In this document: positions 7,626-16,355 of the stretch, in pieces
Numbering within the stretch: the stretch's first letter is position 1
Layout of the letters: the number at the start of each line of letters is the position of its first letter
Assembly: GCA_049340005.1 (NCBI GenBank)
Contig: JBMPIY010000004.1
From: CAXBDP01 sp963974465
GTDB taxonomy: Bacteria; Bacteroidota; Bacteroidia; Cytophagales; Cyclobacteriaceae
Length of the DNA stretch: 64,000 nt
Strand: one strand, 5' to 3'
Notes under the pieces: generated by a model
Seen by the model: only the letters and a program-made list of their open reading frames with translations
Databases searched by the model: none
Told to the model about the DNA's origin: nothing
Made by a program: the position numbers and the translations under genes

Positions 7626-7790
7626 ACCGCCGTATATGGTAGTGAACAGTTGTGTGAAATTACCGAGCGTAGCTCTCGTACCTACGGTGGTCATGCCTTC
7701 GGCAGATAAATGTGAGACTTGACTACTGACAAGGTAGTGGTGCACCGTGGGCTAGGAAATTAGCCCAGACAAATTCCTCAGAATCTTACA
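7585..7790 (+). ncRNA. Possible remains of group II intron 3' RNA domains
   Basis: Downstream of the maturase relic are several hairpins: CCTGCC/GGCAGG at 7585-7601, ACCGCCGTA (7626-7634) against TACGGTGGT (7683-7691), and TGGGCTA/TAGCCCA at 7748-7767. The ACCGCCGTA...TACGGTGGT helix resembles what often follows the maturase stop in bacterial group II introns, but the distance between arms is long and I could not place a clean domain V. I regard this as a degraded intron end, not a working ribozyme. Confidence 0.35.
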
Positions 7791-7832
7791 CGATTGCAGT
7801 TAACCTTCAACCCTGCCAAAACCAATTTTATT

Positions 7833-8237
7833 TCAACTATGTAACACCCCTTCCATATCCAATTCGGGGATATAGCGGATATTTTCTTCGGTGATGCTAT
7901 GTGCAAGGAATACGAATTTCTTATCAAAAATCTTATCTAGAATGTAATAGCTTACCCAATATTCATTATTGAGTTGAAATACAGAAGGGTCTATACTTTC
8001 TACTAGAGCAATACTCTGCTCTTGCAATTCCTTGATAGAATGTCTCAGCAAAGAGGTTTTCTTTTCTTCGCCATTTATGCTGCCATAGCCTTTGCTAGTA
8101 ATCAATATTGTGTTGAGCTCAATGAAGTTTTTGTTGATCATATAAACGAACCAATCAAAGCTGTCTTCCAGGTTTTTCTTTCTAACAACCGCTAGGTGAA
8201 CTCCCGTAACTGGCTCTATTTTCAGGTCTTTTTTCAT
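7833..8237 (-). CDS. Conserved-type hypothetical protein coupled to lipB
   Basis: This 134-residue protein is not recognised. It is cytosolic by appearance, with alternating strands and no signal peptide (VTGVHLAVVRKKNLEDSFDWF near the N-terminus). I chose the ATG at 8237 because it begins one base after the lipB stop (TGAAATG), a clear sign of translational coupling; the longer frame from 8264 would overlap lipB by 26 bases. It is the last gene of the carB-DUF4834-lipoprotein-lipB run. Confidence 0.7.
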   Translation of the reverse strand: MKKDLKIEPVTGVHLAVVRKKNLEDSFDWFVYMINKNFIELNTILITSKGYGSINGEEKKTSLLRHSIKELQEQSIALVESIDPSVFQLNNEYWVSYYILDKIFDKKFVFLAHSITEENIRYIPELDMEGVLHS

Positions 8238-8238
8238 T

Positions 8239-8982
8239 TCAATTACTCTCCCATTCCATTTCAAACAAATGGCCTATATGGTTTTTAAGTTTTTCTTCTA
8301 CCTCATCAATGTCGATTTCCTTACCCAATTCTTTTTGCATGGATGTCACAGCTTTGTCATCTATCCCGCAGGGAACGATATGATTGAAATAGCTTAGGTC
8401 TGTGTTCACATTAAAGGCAAATCCATGCATGGTGACCCAGCGGCTGCTTTTCACGCCCATTGCGCAGATTTTACGTGGATTCCAAGTGTGGCCATTTAGC
8501 GGATTACTTTGGTCTATATCTATCCATACGCCAGTGAGGCCATTTATCCTCCCGCATTTTATGTCATATTCGGCTAAGGTGTGGATTACGGCTTCTTCCA
8601 GTAGCCGCAAATATTTATGAATATCCGTAAAGAAATTTTCTAGATCTAAAATTGGATAACCCACTATTTGGCCCGGCCCATGATAGGTAATATCTCCACC
8701 TCTATTTATTTTGTAATAGCGGGCATTATGTTTTTGGAGACCTTCTTCATTCAATAGCAAATGGCTCTCTTTCCCGCTTTTGCCAAGAGTATATACATGT
8801 GGATGCTCTACAAATAGCAGATAATTTTCCGAAGGCAATTGCGCTTGCAGCTCCACCTTTCTATTTGCAATTTTCAGGTCAACCGTTTCCTTAAATAGCA
8901 CTTCTTGATAATCCCATGCTTCTTGATAGTCCATCCTACCTAAGTGGCGGAATTGCACCTTTTTGTTAATCAAATGATTCAT
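8239..8982 (-). CDS. lipB: Octanoyl-[acyl-carrier protein]-protein transferase
   Basis: LipB moves octanoyl groups from ACP to lipoyl domains, the first step of protein lipoylation. The 247-residue sequence shows the family core: VEHPHVYTLGKSG, RGGDITYHGPGQIVGYPIL and KICAMGVKSSRWVTMHGFAF, with the active-site lysine and cysteine (IVPCGI) present. Its substrates in this window are the lipoyl domains of the E2 protein encoded at 14766-16325. The start overlaps no neighbour, and the stop is coupled to the gene at 7833-8237. One octamer lies at 8548-8555. Confidence 0.95.
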   Translation of the reverse strand: MNHLINKKVQFRHLGRMDYQEAWDYQEVLFKETVDLKIANRKVELQAQLPSENYLLFVEHPHVYTLGKSGKESHLLLNEEGLQKHNARYYKINRGGDITYHGPGQIVGYPILDLENFFTDIHKYLRLLEEAVIHTLAEYDIKCGRINGLTGVWIDIDQSNPLNGHTWNPRKICAMGVKSSRWVTMHGFAFNVNTDLSYFNHIVPCGIDDKAVTSMQKELGKEIDIDEVEEKLKNHIGHLFEMEWESN

Positions 8983-9020
8983 AGGTTTTCAATTTAGCTA
9001 AAGATTTCCATGTAGCATCC

Positions 9021-9569
9021 CTACAATCGCTGCACAAGTCTATAAAAATCGATCATGGTTTTTCTGAATATTTCTCGGTCTTCATTTCGGCTGAATAATG
9101 GCCAAGACTTATCTCCAGAATAAATTTCCATTGCCTTGAGATCAAGCATATTTTGGTACACCTTATCGGCAAACCGGGTGTGATTATCCTTATTTCCGTA
9201 TATGAAATCGATGCTTTGCTGGCGAAGACTATCATCTTCCCACGTCACTTTTATGGTATCACCTACGCTGTAAAACGAATTTGGCTCGACGATAATATAA
9301 GCCTCGTCTTCCAACCAATTGTTCACCAATGCCAAATTGAGCACAGGATAATCCTCTGTGGAATTCCTGTTTTTCATTCGGTAAACATCGATTTTGGCTT
9401 CAGATAACGTTTGCTTTTCGTAATAGCTAGAGCGCACATTTCGGAAGAATAATTTCGTAGCATCATTTGTTTGGTAAATGAGCTCTCCTGCTTCTACAGC
9501 CTTATTTTTGTCTGGATTGCAGGCAATTACAATTGTGAGAAATAAAAATAATTTCAAGCTTTTCCGCAT
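9021..9569 (-). CDS. Lipoprotein of unknown function
   Basis: The protein starts MRKSLKLFLFLTIVIACNPD, a short signal peptide with a lipobox cysteine, so it is probably an exported lipoprotein of about 182 residues; an ATG nine bases upstream (9578) is an alternative start. The mature part has a beta-rich region (YIIVEPNSFYSVGDTIKVTW) and a helical tail. I do not recognise the family. It sits in the same-strand run between DUF4834 and lipB with short gaps, so it is likely cotranscribed with carB. Confidence 0.7.
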   Translation of the reverse strand: MRKSLKLFLFLTIVIACNPDKNKAVEAGELIYQTNDATKLFFRNVRSSYYEKQTLSEAKIDVYRMKNRNSTEDYPVLNLALVNNWLEDEAYIIVEPNSFYSVGDTIKVTWEDDSLRQQSIDFIYGNKDNHTRFADKVYQNMLDLKAMEIYSGDKSWPLFSRNEDREIFRKTMIDFYRLVQRL

Positions 9570-9619
9570 AATAGACATACCATTATGAAGTAGAATAGTT
9601 TTGAAAAAGCGGGAGGAAA

Positions 9620-9859
9620 TTATTTTACTTCTTCGTATTCGATATAATCACCACCTCTGAAGTTCTTTCCTTTTTTCCCTTTTGGTGGAACGTAATCTAC
9701 TTTTACATTTCCATCTGTTGGACGAGCTCCAGTTGAATTATAATTGCCCGCTGAGCTTTGAAAATTCTTGTACAGTTTTTTCAAAACCCAACGGAACATA
9801 AAACCTAGGAGATAAAGTACTCCAAAGGTGATAAGCAAAAATTTTAGTAAAAAACCCAT
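9620..9859 (-). CDS. DUF4834 family small membrane protein
   Basis: This 79-residue protein has one N-terminal membrane segment (LLKFLLITFGVLYLLGFMF), a basic stretch and a glycine- and charge-rich tail ending YIEYEEVK. The pattern matches DUF4834 proteins of Bacteroidota, whose function is unknown. Its start codon lies three bases after the carB stop, so it is translated from the carB message. Confidence 0.75.
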   Translation of the reverse strand: MGFLLKFLLITFGVLYLLGFMFRWVLKKLYKNFQSSAGNYNSTGARPTDGNVKVDYVPPKGKKGKNFRGGDYIEYEEVK

Positions 9860-9862
9860 TTA

Positions 9863-12676
9863 TTATCTACTCAAATACAGATTTCTCTCGGCGAATATTT
9901 TAAGGAAGTAATCGTCCATCAAATCGTCAATGAAATAAATTGCTTCACCAGTCGATTTCATTTCTGGACCTAGCTCCTTATTTACATTCGGAAATTTGTC
10001 GAAAGAGAATACCGGAACCTTGATTGCGTAACCTTTTTTGGTTGGTTTGAAGTCAAAGTCGGTAACCTTTTTCTCGCCAAGCATCACCTTCGTTGCATAA
10101 TTTACATAAGGCTCATCGTAAGCTTTACAGATAAATGGAACGGTACGAGAGGCTCGTGGGTTCGCTTCTATGATATAAACTTTATCGTTCTTGATAGCAA
10201 ACTGAATATTGATAAGGCCAACCGTATTGAGCGCCAAAGCAATTTTATGTGTGTATCGCTCGATTTGCTGAATCACAAAGTCGCCCAAATTGTATGGAGG
10301 CAATACTGCATAAGAATCGCCAGAGTGAATTCCCGCTGGCTCAATATGCTGCATTATGCCGATGATATACACATTTTCACCATCACAAATTGCATCTGCT
10401 TCGGCTTCAATTGCGCCTTCTAGGAAATGATCGAGCAATACTCTGTTGCCAGGAATATCACGCATAATCTCAATTACGTGGGTTTCTAGTTCTTGCTCGT
10501 TTATCACAATTTTCATGCTTTGACCACCCAATACATAGGATGGCCTCACCAGCAATGGGAAGCCAATATCTTTGGACAAGGTAATCGCAGATTCTGCATC
10601 TTCGATTACGCCAAAGTCTGGATAGGGTATATCATTTTCTTTTAATAAGGTAGAGAATCTTCCTCTATCTTCAGCCAAATCGAGTGAAGTGAAATCTGTT
10701 CCTAGTATTTTTATTCCAAACTTGTGAAGCTTCTCCGCTAATTTCAAAGCGGTTTGTCCACCAAGTTGTACGATTACACCTTCAGGCTTTTCATGCTTGA
10801 TGATATCGAAAATATGCTCCCAAAATACCGGCTCAAAATAAAGTTTATCAGCAATATCAAAGTCTGTGGAAACCGTTTCAGGATTGCAATTAATCATGAT
10901 GGTTTCGTAGCCACATTCTTTTGCAGCGAGTATTCCATGTACACATGAATAATCAAACTCAATACCCTGACCGATTCTGTTTGGCCCAGAGCCTAGTACG
11001 ACAACTTTTTTGCGATCCGTTACAATCGATTCGTTTTCTTCTTCGAATGATGAATAGAAATAAGGCGTTTTTGCTTCAAATTCGGCAGCACAAGTATCTA
11101 CCATTTTGAATACACGGTTGATGCCTAAGTCAATTCGTCTTTGGTGCACTTCACTTTCTAGACAATCAACCAAGTGGGCAATTTGTCTATCAGCATATCC
11201 TTTTTTCTTAGCAGCAAGAAGTAATTCTTTTGGAAGACTATCTAAAGAAAACTTTTCCATTTCCTTATCTAAGGCTACCAATTCCTCTATTTGCATCAAA
11301 AACCATTTATCAATCTTCGTTAGATTTTGGATGGTTTTGAAAGGGATACCTAATTTGAATGCATCATAAATATGGAATAATCTATTCCAGCTTGGATGTT
11401 TCAGACTATACAGGATAGCTTCTCTATCTGCTAATTCTTTACCGTCAGCTCCTAGTCCATTTCTTTTGATTTCTAGAGATTGACAGGCCTTTTGGAGCGC
11501 TTCTTGGAAATTGCGACCAATGCCCATCACTTCACCCACTGACTTCATCTGCAAACCGAGTGATTTATCCACGCCTTTGAATTTATCGAAATTCCAGCGA
11601 GGAATCTTCACAATCACATAGTCAATAGCCGGCTCAAAATAAGCAGAAGTCGTTTTGGTAATTGAGTTTTTCAATTCATCCAAATTGTACCCTATGGCTA
11701 GTTTGGCAGCAACTTTTGCAATTGGGTAGCCAGTAGCTTTGGATGCCAAAGCAGATGATCTTGAAACTCTTGGATTGATTTCAATACCTACAATTTGATC
11801 ATCTTCAGGGTTTACGGCGAACTGCACATTACATCCTCCCGCAAATTGTCCAATGCCATTCATCATTTTGATGGCAAGGTTTCTCATATTTTGATAGACC
11901 GTATCAGGCAATGTCATAGCTGGAGCCACAGTAATAGAATCTCCAGTATGCACACCCATTGGGTCAAAATTTTCTATCGAACAGATAATGATAACATTAC
12001 CTTTATTGTCTCTTAAAAGCTCAAGTTCGTATTCCTTCCAGCCCAAAATACTTTGCTCTACCAATACCTCATGGATAGGCGAAGCATGCAAGCCACGAGT
12101 TAGGGCTTTCTCAAAATCTTCTGCTGAGTTTACAAAACCACCTCCAGAACCACCTAGTGTATAGGATGGGCGAATTACCAATGGAAAACCAATTCTTTGA
12201 GCAATCTCATTTCCTTGCAAAAAGGATGTGGCGGTTTCTCCTTCACACACATTCACATCCAATTGCTTCATTAGCAATCTGAATTTCTCGCGATCTTCAG
12301 TGGTTTCGATAGCTTTGATATCCACACCAATAATCCTAACATCGTATTTTTTCCAGATTCCAGCATTTTCACAATCAATGGCTAGGTTGAGAGCAGTTTG
12401 GCCACCCATTGTAGGAAGTACCGCATCAATTTGATGTTTTTCCAGAATCTCAATGATAGATTTTTTCTCGAGAGGTTTCAGGTAAACATGATCTGCAGTA
12501 ACCTTATCAGTCATAATGGTGGCTGGGTTACTATTGATTAGAATTACTTCAATTCCTTCTTCTCTGAGGGATCTGGCAGCTTGGCTACCTGCGTAATCGA
12601 ATTCACATGCTTGGCCAATAACTATGGGGCCACTACCGATAATTAGGATGGATTTGAGACTTTTGTCTTTAGGCAT
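9863..12676 (-). CDS. carB: Carbamoyl-phosphate synthase large subunit
   Basis: CarB makes carbamoyl phosphate from bicarbonate, ammonia (from CarA) and two ATP for pyrimidine and arginine synthesis. The sequence has the duplicated ATP-grasp halves, each starting with a nucleotide-loop motif (ILIIGSGPIVIGQACEFDY and VVLGSGPNRIGQGIEFDYS) and with the GGSGGG and GGQSMK loops. It has 937 residues, whereas the common bacterial form has about 1070: the C-terminal allosteric MGS-like domain is absent, as in many Bacteroidota. A -7 box (TAACTTTG, 12713-12720) lies about 37 bases upstream of the start. It heads a five-gene run. Confidence 0.97.
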   Translation of the reverse strand: MPKDKSLKSILIIGSGPIVIGQACEFDYAGSQAARSLREEGIEVILINSNPATIMTDKVTADHVYLKPLEKKSIIEILEKHQIDAVLPTMGGQTALNLAIDCENAGIWKKYDVRIIGVDIKAIETTEDREKFRLLMKQLDVNVCEGETATSFLQGNEIAQRIGFPLVIRPSYTLGGSGGGFVNSAEDFEKALTRGLHASPIHEVLVEQSILGWKEYELELLRDNKGNVIIICSIENFDPMGVHTGDSITVAPAMTLPDTVYQNMRNLAIKMMNGIGQFAGGCNVQFAVNPEDDQIVGIEINPRVSRSSALASKATGYPIAKVAAKLAIGYNLDELKNSITKTTSAYFEPAIDYVIVKIPRWNFDKFKGVDKSLGLQMKSVGEVMGIGRNFQEALQKACQSLEIKRNGLGADGKELADREAILYSLKHPSWNRLFHIYDAFKLGIPFKTIQNLTKIDKWFLMQIEELVALDKEMEKFSLDSLPKELLLAAKKKGYADRQIAHLVDCLESEVHQRRIDLGINRVFKMVDTCAAEFEAKTPYFYSSFEEENESIVTDRKKVVVLGSGPNRIGQGIEFDYSCVHGILAAKECGYETIMINCNPETVSTDFDIADKLYFEPVFWEHIFDIIKHEKPEGVIVQLGGQTALKLAEKLHKFGIKILGTDFTSLDLAEDRGRFSTLLKENDIPYPDFGVIEDAESAITLSKDIGFPLLVRPSYVLGGQSMKIVINEQELETHVIEIMRDIPGNRVLLDHFLEGAIEAEADAICDGENVYIIGIMQHIEPAGIHSGDSYAVLPPYNLGDFVIQQIERYTHKIALALNTVGLINIQFAIKNDKVYIIEANPRASRTVPFICKAYDEPYVNYATKVMLGEKKVTDFDFKPTKKGYAIKVPVFSFDKFPNVNKELGPEMKSTGEAIYFIDDLMDDYFLKIFAERNLYLSR

Positions 12677-12712
12677 TTTTTAAGAGTAGGTATAGATATT
12701 GATAAATTGGTT

Positions 12713-12720
12713 CAAAGTTA
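12713..12720 (-). promoter_or_regulatory. Candidate carB promoter -7 box
   Basis: On the - strand TAACTTTG fits the Bacteroidota TAnnTTTG -7 consensus and lies 37 bases before the carB ATG. No clear -33 element was found, so this is a moderate call. Confidence 0.45.
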
Positions 12721-12814
12721 TGGTTTAATGCCCATTATTAAAACCCGAATTTTGAAGTATTGCTCATTCATTTCAAGTAAATTGCATTACTTTGGGGTAA
12801 ACAATATAATTCTT

Positions 12815-13201
12815 ATGAAATCTATTAAATCATTTATTTTTATCGCATTTCTAATGACGATGATTGTTGGCTGTGCGGGCACAAAATCAGCTACTTCTGC
12901 AAAGGAGTTTAATCCTTCAGGATCTTGGGCTACTACGATATCAGGAACTCCGCTTGGCGATATGAATGGCAAAATGCAATTAGCCTCAGCTGGAGACACT
13001 TGGAGTGGAGATTTGGAAGCGACAGGTTATGGCACTTTCAAACTCAACAACATCAAAATTGCAGAGCGTAAAATGACTGCAATGTTTAATTTTCAAGGAT
13101 ATGACGTAGAGGTAGAAGGTGATTTTGTTGACGATGATAATTTAAAGGGCAATGTTTATACGATGGGAGATAGCTTCCCATTCACTGCCAAACGACAATA
13201 A
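12815..13201 (+). CDS. Small lipoprotein of unknown function
   Basis: I chose the ATG at 12815 because it gives a clean signal peptide with lipobox (FIAFLMTMIVGCAGTKSA); the open frame extends upstream but those residues are not signal-like. The mature part (about 105 residues) is beta-rich with repeated Gly/Asp/Asn (GSWATTISGTPLGDMNGKMQ, GDFVDDDNLKGN), like small lipocalin-like lipid-anchored proteins, but no family is certain. It stands alone, divergent from carB and convergent with lpdA, with a strong terminator after it. Confidence 0.7.
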   Translation: MKSIKSFIFIAFLMTMIVGCAGTKSATSAKEFNPSGSWATTISGTPLGDMNGKMQLASAGDTWSGDLEATGYGTFKLNNIKIAERKMTAMFNFQGYDVEVEGDFVDDDNLKGNVYTMGDSFPFTAKRQ

Positions 13202-13204
13202 AAA

Positions 13205-13240
13205 AATGCTGGCTCAAATCAATAAGCCAGCATTTCTATT
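13205..13240. terminator. Hairpin terminator between lipoprotein gene and lpdA
   Basis: AATGCTGGCT (13205-13214) and AGCCAGCATT (13225-13234) form a perfect 10-bp stem followed by TTCTATTT. The genes on both sides converge on it, so it may serve both strands. Confidence 0.85.
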
Positions 13241-13261
13241 TCAATTATATTACCAATGAGT

Positions 13262-14662
13262 TTACATATGTAAAGCTCTGTTGTCTGTAGCTGCTAACGC
13301 GGCTTCTTTAAATGCTTCTGTAAAAGTAGGGTGAGCATGCGAGATGCGAGCAATATCTTCTGCAGATGCACGGAATTCCATTGCAACTACAGCTTCGGCG
13401 ATCATGTCGGCAGTTCTTGGGCCAATCATGTGTACGCCAAGTATCTCATCTGTTTTCTTGTCTGCAAGTACTTTTACCAAGCCGTCCAAATCCATACTTG
13501 CGCGCGCACGTCCTAAAGCACGGAATGGAAAACTGCCTGATTTGTATTCGATTCCCTTTTCCTTCAATTGCTCTTCGGTATAACCTACACCAGCAACTTC
13601 AGGCCAAGTGTAAACTACATTCGGGATAAGTAAATAATTGATATGTGGTTTTTGCCCAGCAATAGTTTCAGCTACAAACATCCCTTCTTCTTCAGCTTTA
13701 TGTGCTAGCATTGCTCCTTTCACCACATCACCAATTGCATAAATATTGTCGACGTTTGTGCGAAGGTGTTCATCAACTTCCACACGACCACGATCGTCCA
13801 TTTTTACACCAGCTTTGTCTAGACCAAGTTTATCTGTATAAGGTTTTCTACCAATAGAAACCAAACAGATGTCTGCTTTCACTTCTATAGTTTCGCCTTT
13901 TTTATTCTCAGCTTTTACTATTACTTCTTTGCCTTTGTTGGTTACTTCAACCACTTTATGACCTAAGTAAAAGTCAAAATCAAGCTTTTTAAGGGCTTTT
14001 TTCAGTTCTCTTCCCATGGCGCCATCCATTGTAGGAATGATGCTGTCCATGTATTCGATCACGGAAACTTTAGCTCCAAGTCTGGCGAATACAGAACCCA
14101 TCTCCATACCGATAACACCACCACCAATCACTATCATGTGCTTTGGTACTTCTTTCAGATTGAGTGCTTCGGTGCTGGTGATTACTCTCTTTTTGTCTAG
14201 TTTGATAAATGGAAGAGATGCAGGTTTTGAACCTGTAGCAATAATGATTTTTTCGCCAGTAATCTTCTTATCACCACCTTCATTTAGATCGATTTTCACC
14301 GTGTTCTTATCTTCAAAAGAACCCATTCCATAAAAAACATCGACCTTATTTTTCTTCATCAAGAAAGCAACTCCTTCACAGGTTTTAGCTACGACATCGT
14401 CCTTGCGAGCAATCATTTGCGGGAGGTTTACTTTTAAGCCTTCCAAGTCAATGCCGTGTTCCTTGAAAGTATGCCCTGCATTGTGATAATGTTCTGAGGA
14501 ATCTAATAGCGCTTTGGAAGGGATACAACCTACATTGAGGCAAGTACCGCCTAGGGTATTATATTTCTCGATTAATGCGGTCTTCAATCCAAGTTGTGCA
14601 GCTCTGATCGCAGCAACATATCCACCTGGTCCTGATCCGATTATTATTAATTGATAATCCAT
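13262..14662 (-). CDS. lpdA: Dihydrolipoyl dehydrogenase (E3)
   Basis: Lpd reoxidises dihydrolipoyl groups of 2-oxo acid dehydrogenase complexes with FAD and NAD. The 466-residue sequence has the FAD loop IIGSGPGGYVAAIRAAQLG, the redox-active disulphide GGTCLNVGCIPSKALL, the NAD loop IVIGGGVIGMEMGS, and the C-terminal HAHPTFTEAF with the catalytic His-Glu pair. It follows odhA and odhB on the same strand, but a strong hairpin with a U tract lies between it and odhB, so it can also be expressed separately. One octamer lies at 14419-14426. Confidence 0.97.
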   Translation of the reverse strand: MDYQLIIIGSGPGGYVAAIRAAQLGLKTALIEKYNTLGGTCLNVGCIPSKALLDSSEHYHNAGHTFKEHGIDLEGLKVNLPQMIARKDDVVAKTCEGVAFLMKKNKVDVFYGMGSFEDKNTVKIDLNEGGDKKITGEKIIIATGSKPASLPFIKLDKKRVITSTEALNLKEVPKHMIVIGGGVIGMEMGSVFARLGAKVSVIEYMDSIIPTMDGAMGRELKKALKKLDFDFYLGHKVVEVTNKGKEVIVKAENKKGETIEVKADICLVSIGRKPYTDKLGLDKAGVKMDDRGRVEVDEHLRTNVDNIYAIGDVVKGAMLAHKAEEEGMFVAETIAGQKPHINYLLIPNVVYTWPEVAGVGYTEEQLKEKGIEYKSGSFPFRALGRARASMDLDGLVKVLADKKTDEILGVHMIGPRTADMIAEAVVAMEFRASAEDIARISHAHPTFTEAFKEAALAATDNRALHM

Positions 14663-14723
14663 AATTTTAGCGTAATGGTCAATTGCTAAATAGCATTGAC
14701 TTTATGAAAATTGAATTTTATTG

Positions 14724-14756
14724 AAAAAAGGGTCGATTGATATTTCGACCCTTTTC
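14724..14756 (-). terminator. Hairpin terminator between odhB and lpdA
   Basis: AAAAGGGTCGA (14726-14736) and TCGACCCTTTT (14745-14755) form a perfect stem; read on the - strand after the odhB stop it is followed by TTTTTTCAAT. It should end or reduce transcription from odhAB before lpdA. Confidence 0.85.
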
Positions 14757-14765
14757 AGATTTATT

Positions 14766-16325
14766 TTAAACTCCTAAAAGCAATCTAGCTGGATCTTCAA
14801 GAAGCTGCTTTACTCGAACAAGGAAGCTAACAGATTCTCTACCGTCGATAATGCGGTGGTCGTAGCTCAACGCCACATACATCATGGGGCGTACGACTAC
14901 TTGGCCATCTACTACCATTGCACGCTCTACAATATTGTGCATACCCAAAATCGCAGCTTGTGGAGCGTTGATAATTGGAGTAGAAAGAAGTGACCCAAAT
15001 ACACCGCCATTAGTGATTGTAAATGTTCCTCCAGTCATTTCTTCAATGCTTAATTTGCCATCTCTTGCTTTTCCTGCCAATCGAAGAATTTCTTTCTCGA
15101 TTTGCTGAAAACTCATTTGCTCAGCATTTCTGATTACTGGCACTACCAATCCACGTGGTGTTGATACGGCAATAGACACATCGCAGAATTCATTGTAAAC
15201 GATTTCTTCACCATCAATTTGAGCATTAACTGCTGGCCATTCTAATAATGCTTGGCATACTGCTTTTGTGAAGAATGACATAAAGCCCAAATTCACTTCG
15301 TATTTTTCTTTGAAGCTGTCTTTGTATTTCTTACGAATATCCATAATTGGCTTCATATCCACTTCGTTGAAAGTGGTAAGCATAGCCGTTTCATTTTTCA
15401 CTGATACCAATCTGCGAGCGATGGTTTTTCTCAAATTCGTCATTTTCTGACGGTTCTGATTTCTGTCGCCGCTAGGAGCAGAAGCTTCTTTTGAAGCTGG
15501 CTTACTTTCTTCTTTCTTAGAACTTGCTTCTGGCTTCGACTTTTCTGCACTCAAGGCATCTTCTTTCGTGATTCTTCCGCCCGGACCAGTTCCTTTTACT
15601 GCTTCTGGAGAAATACCTTTTTCAGCTAATATTTTCGCAGCAGCAGGAGAAGGATGTCCATCTGCATGGCTAGATTTATTATCTTCAGTCGATTCCTTCT
15701 CAGAGGATTCTTTGCTTGAACTTTCAGGCTGGCTATCAGATGCTGCATCTTCTGTTACTTCGATTTTACAGATTAGTCCGCCTACTTCTAAAGTGTCCCC
15801 TTCTTGGGCAATTATTTGAAGTTTGCCTGTAGCTTCTGCCGGCAATTCAAAGGTTGCTTTATCAGAATCTACTTCTGCGATGATTTCGTCTAACTTCACG
15901 GTATCACCATCAGCTTTGAGCCATGTGGAAATTACCACTTCGGTAATAGATTCGCCTACAGTTGGCACACGCATTTCGATGATTTCGGATTTACCTCCCG
16001 CTGATTTTTTCACTTCAGTTTCAGCTGACCCTTCTTTTTTATCTGTAGAAGCTTCCTTGTTTTCAGGTTTGCTTTCTTCTTTTTTAGCTTCACCTTCTTC
16101 TATTTCGCAAAGTGTGGCACCAATTTCTACAGTCTCTCCTTCTTCAACCTTTATTTTTAGCACACCTGATGCCTCAGCAGTAAGCTCAAAAGTGGCTTTG
16201 TCTGATTCTAATTCAGCTATTACTTCGTCCATTTTCACCTGTTCACCGTCTTTTTTCAACCAAGAGGCTATGGTTACTTCTGTGATGGATTCGCCTACTT
16301 GAGGCACTTTCATTTCTACACTCAT
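14766..16325 (-). CDS. odhB: Dihydrolipoyl succinyltransferase (E2 of 2-oxoglutarate dehydrogenase), two lipoyl domains
   Basis: E2 accepts the succinyl group on lipoyl-lysine and passes it to CoA. The order of domains is lipoyl domain 1 (about residues 1-75, ELESDKATFEL), linker, lipoyl domain 2 (about 118-195, EVDSDKATFELPAEA), a charged Ser/Glu linker, the E3/E1-binding domain (SPAAAKILAEKGISPEAV, about 230-265), then the catalytic acyltransferase domain ending YDHRIIDGRESVSF with the active-site His. Two lipoyl domains in this E2 type is not the commonest form (one is usual). It is downstream of odhA with a 30-base gap. Two 'GESITEV' repeats show the lipoyl duplication. Confidence 0.93.
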   Translation of the reverse strand: MSVEMKVPQVGESITEVTIASWLKKDGEQVKMDEVIAELESDKATFELTAEASGVLKIKVEEGETVEIGATLCEIEEGEAKKEESKPENKEASTDKKEGSAETEVKKSAGGKSEIIEMRVPTVGESITEVVISTWLKADGDTVKLDEIIAEVDSDKATFELPAEATGKLQIIAQEGDTLEVGGLICKIEVTEDAASDSQPESSSKESSEKESTEDNKSSHADGHPSPAAAKILAEKGISPEAVKGTGPGGRITKEDALSAEKSKPEASSKKEESKPASKEASAPSGDRNQNRQKMTNLRKTIARRLVSVKNETAMLTTFNEVDMKPIMDIRKKYKDSFKEKYEVNLGFMSFFTKAVCQALLEWPAVNAQIDGEEIVYNEFCDVSIAVSTPRGLVVPVIRNAEQMSFQQIEKEILRLAGKARDGKLSIEEMTGGTFTITNGGVFGSLLSTPIINAPQAAILGMHNIVERAMVVDGQVVVRPMMYVALSYDHRIIDGRESVSFLVRVKQLLEDPARLLLGV

Positions 16326-16355
16326 GATGATATTGTTAGCGTGTTGATTTTATAT

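Noticed and set aside
7527..7745. 72-residue open frame on the - strand
   Set aside because: It runs through the group II intron relic and its hairpins; there is no family resemblance and no supported start context, so it is a shadow of the relic.
15568..16302. Long open frames opposite the E2 gene
   Set aside because: They are antisense to the low-complexity Ser/Glu/Ala linkers and lipoyl domains of odhB, which give long mirror frames without coding signals.
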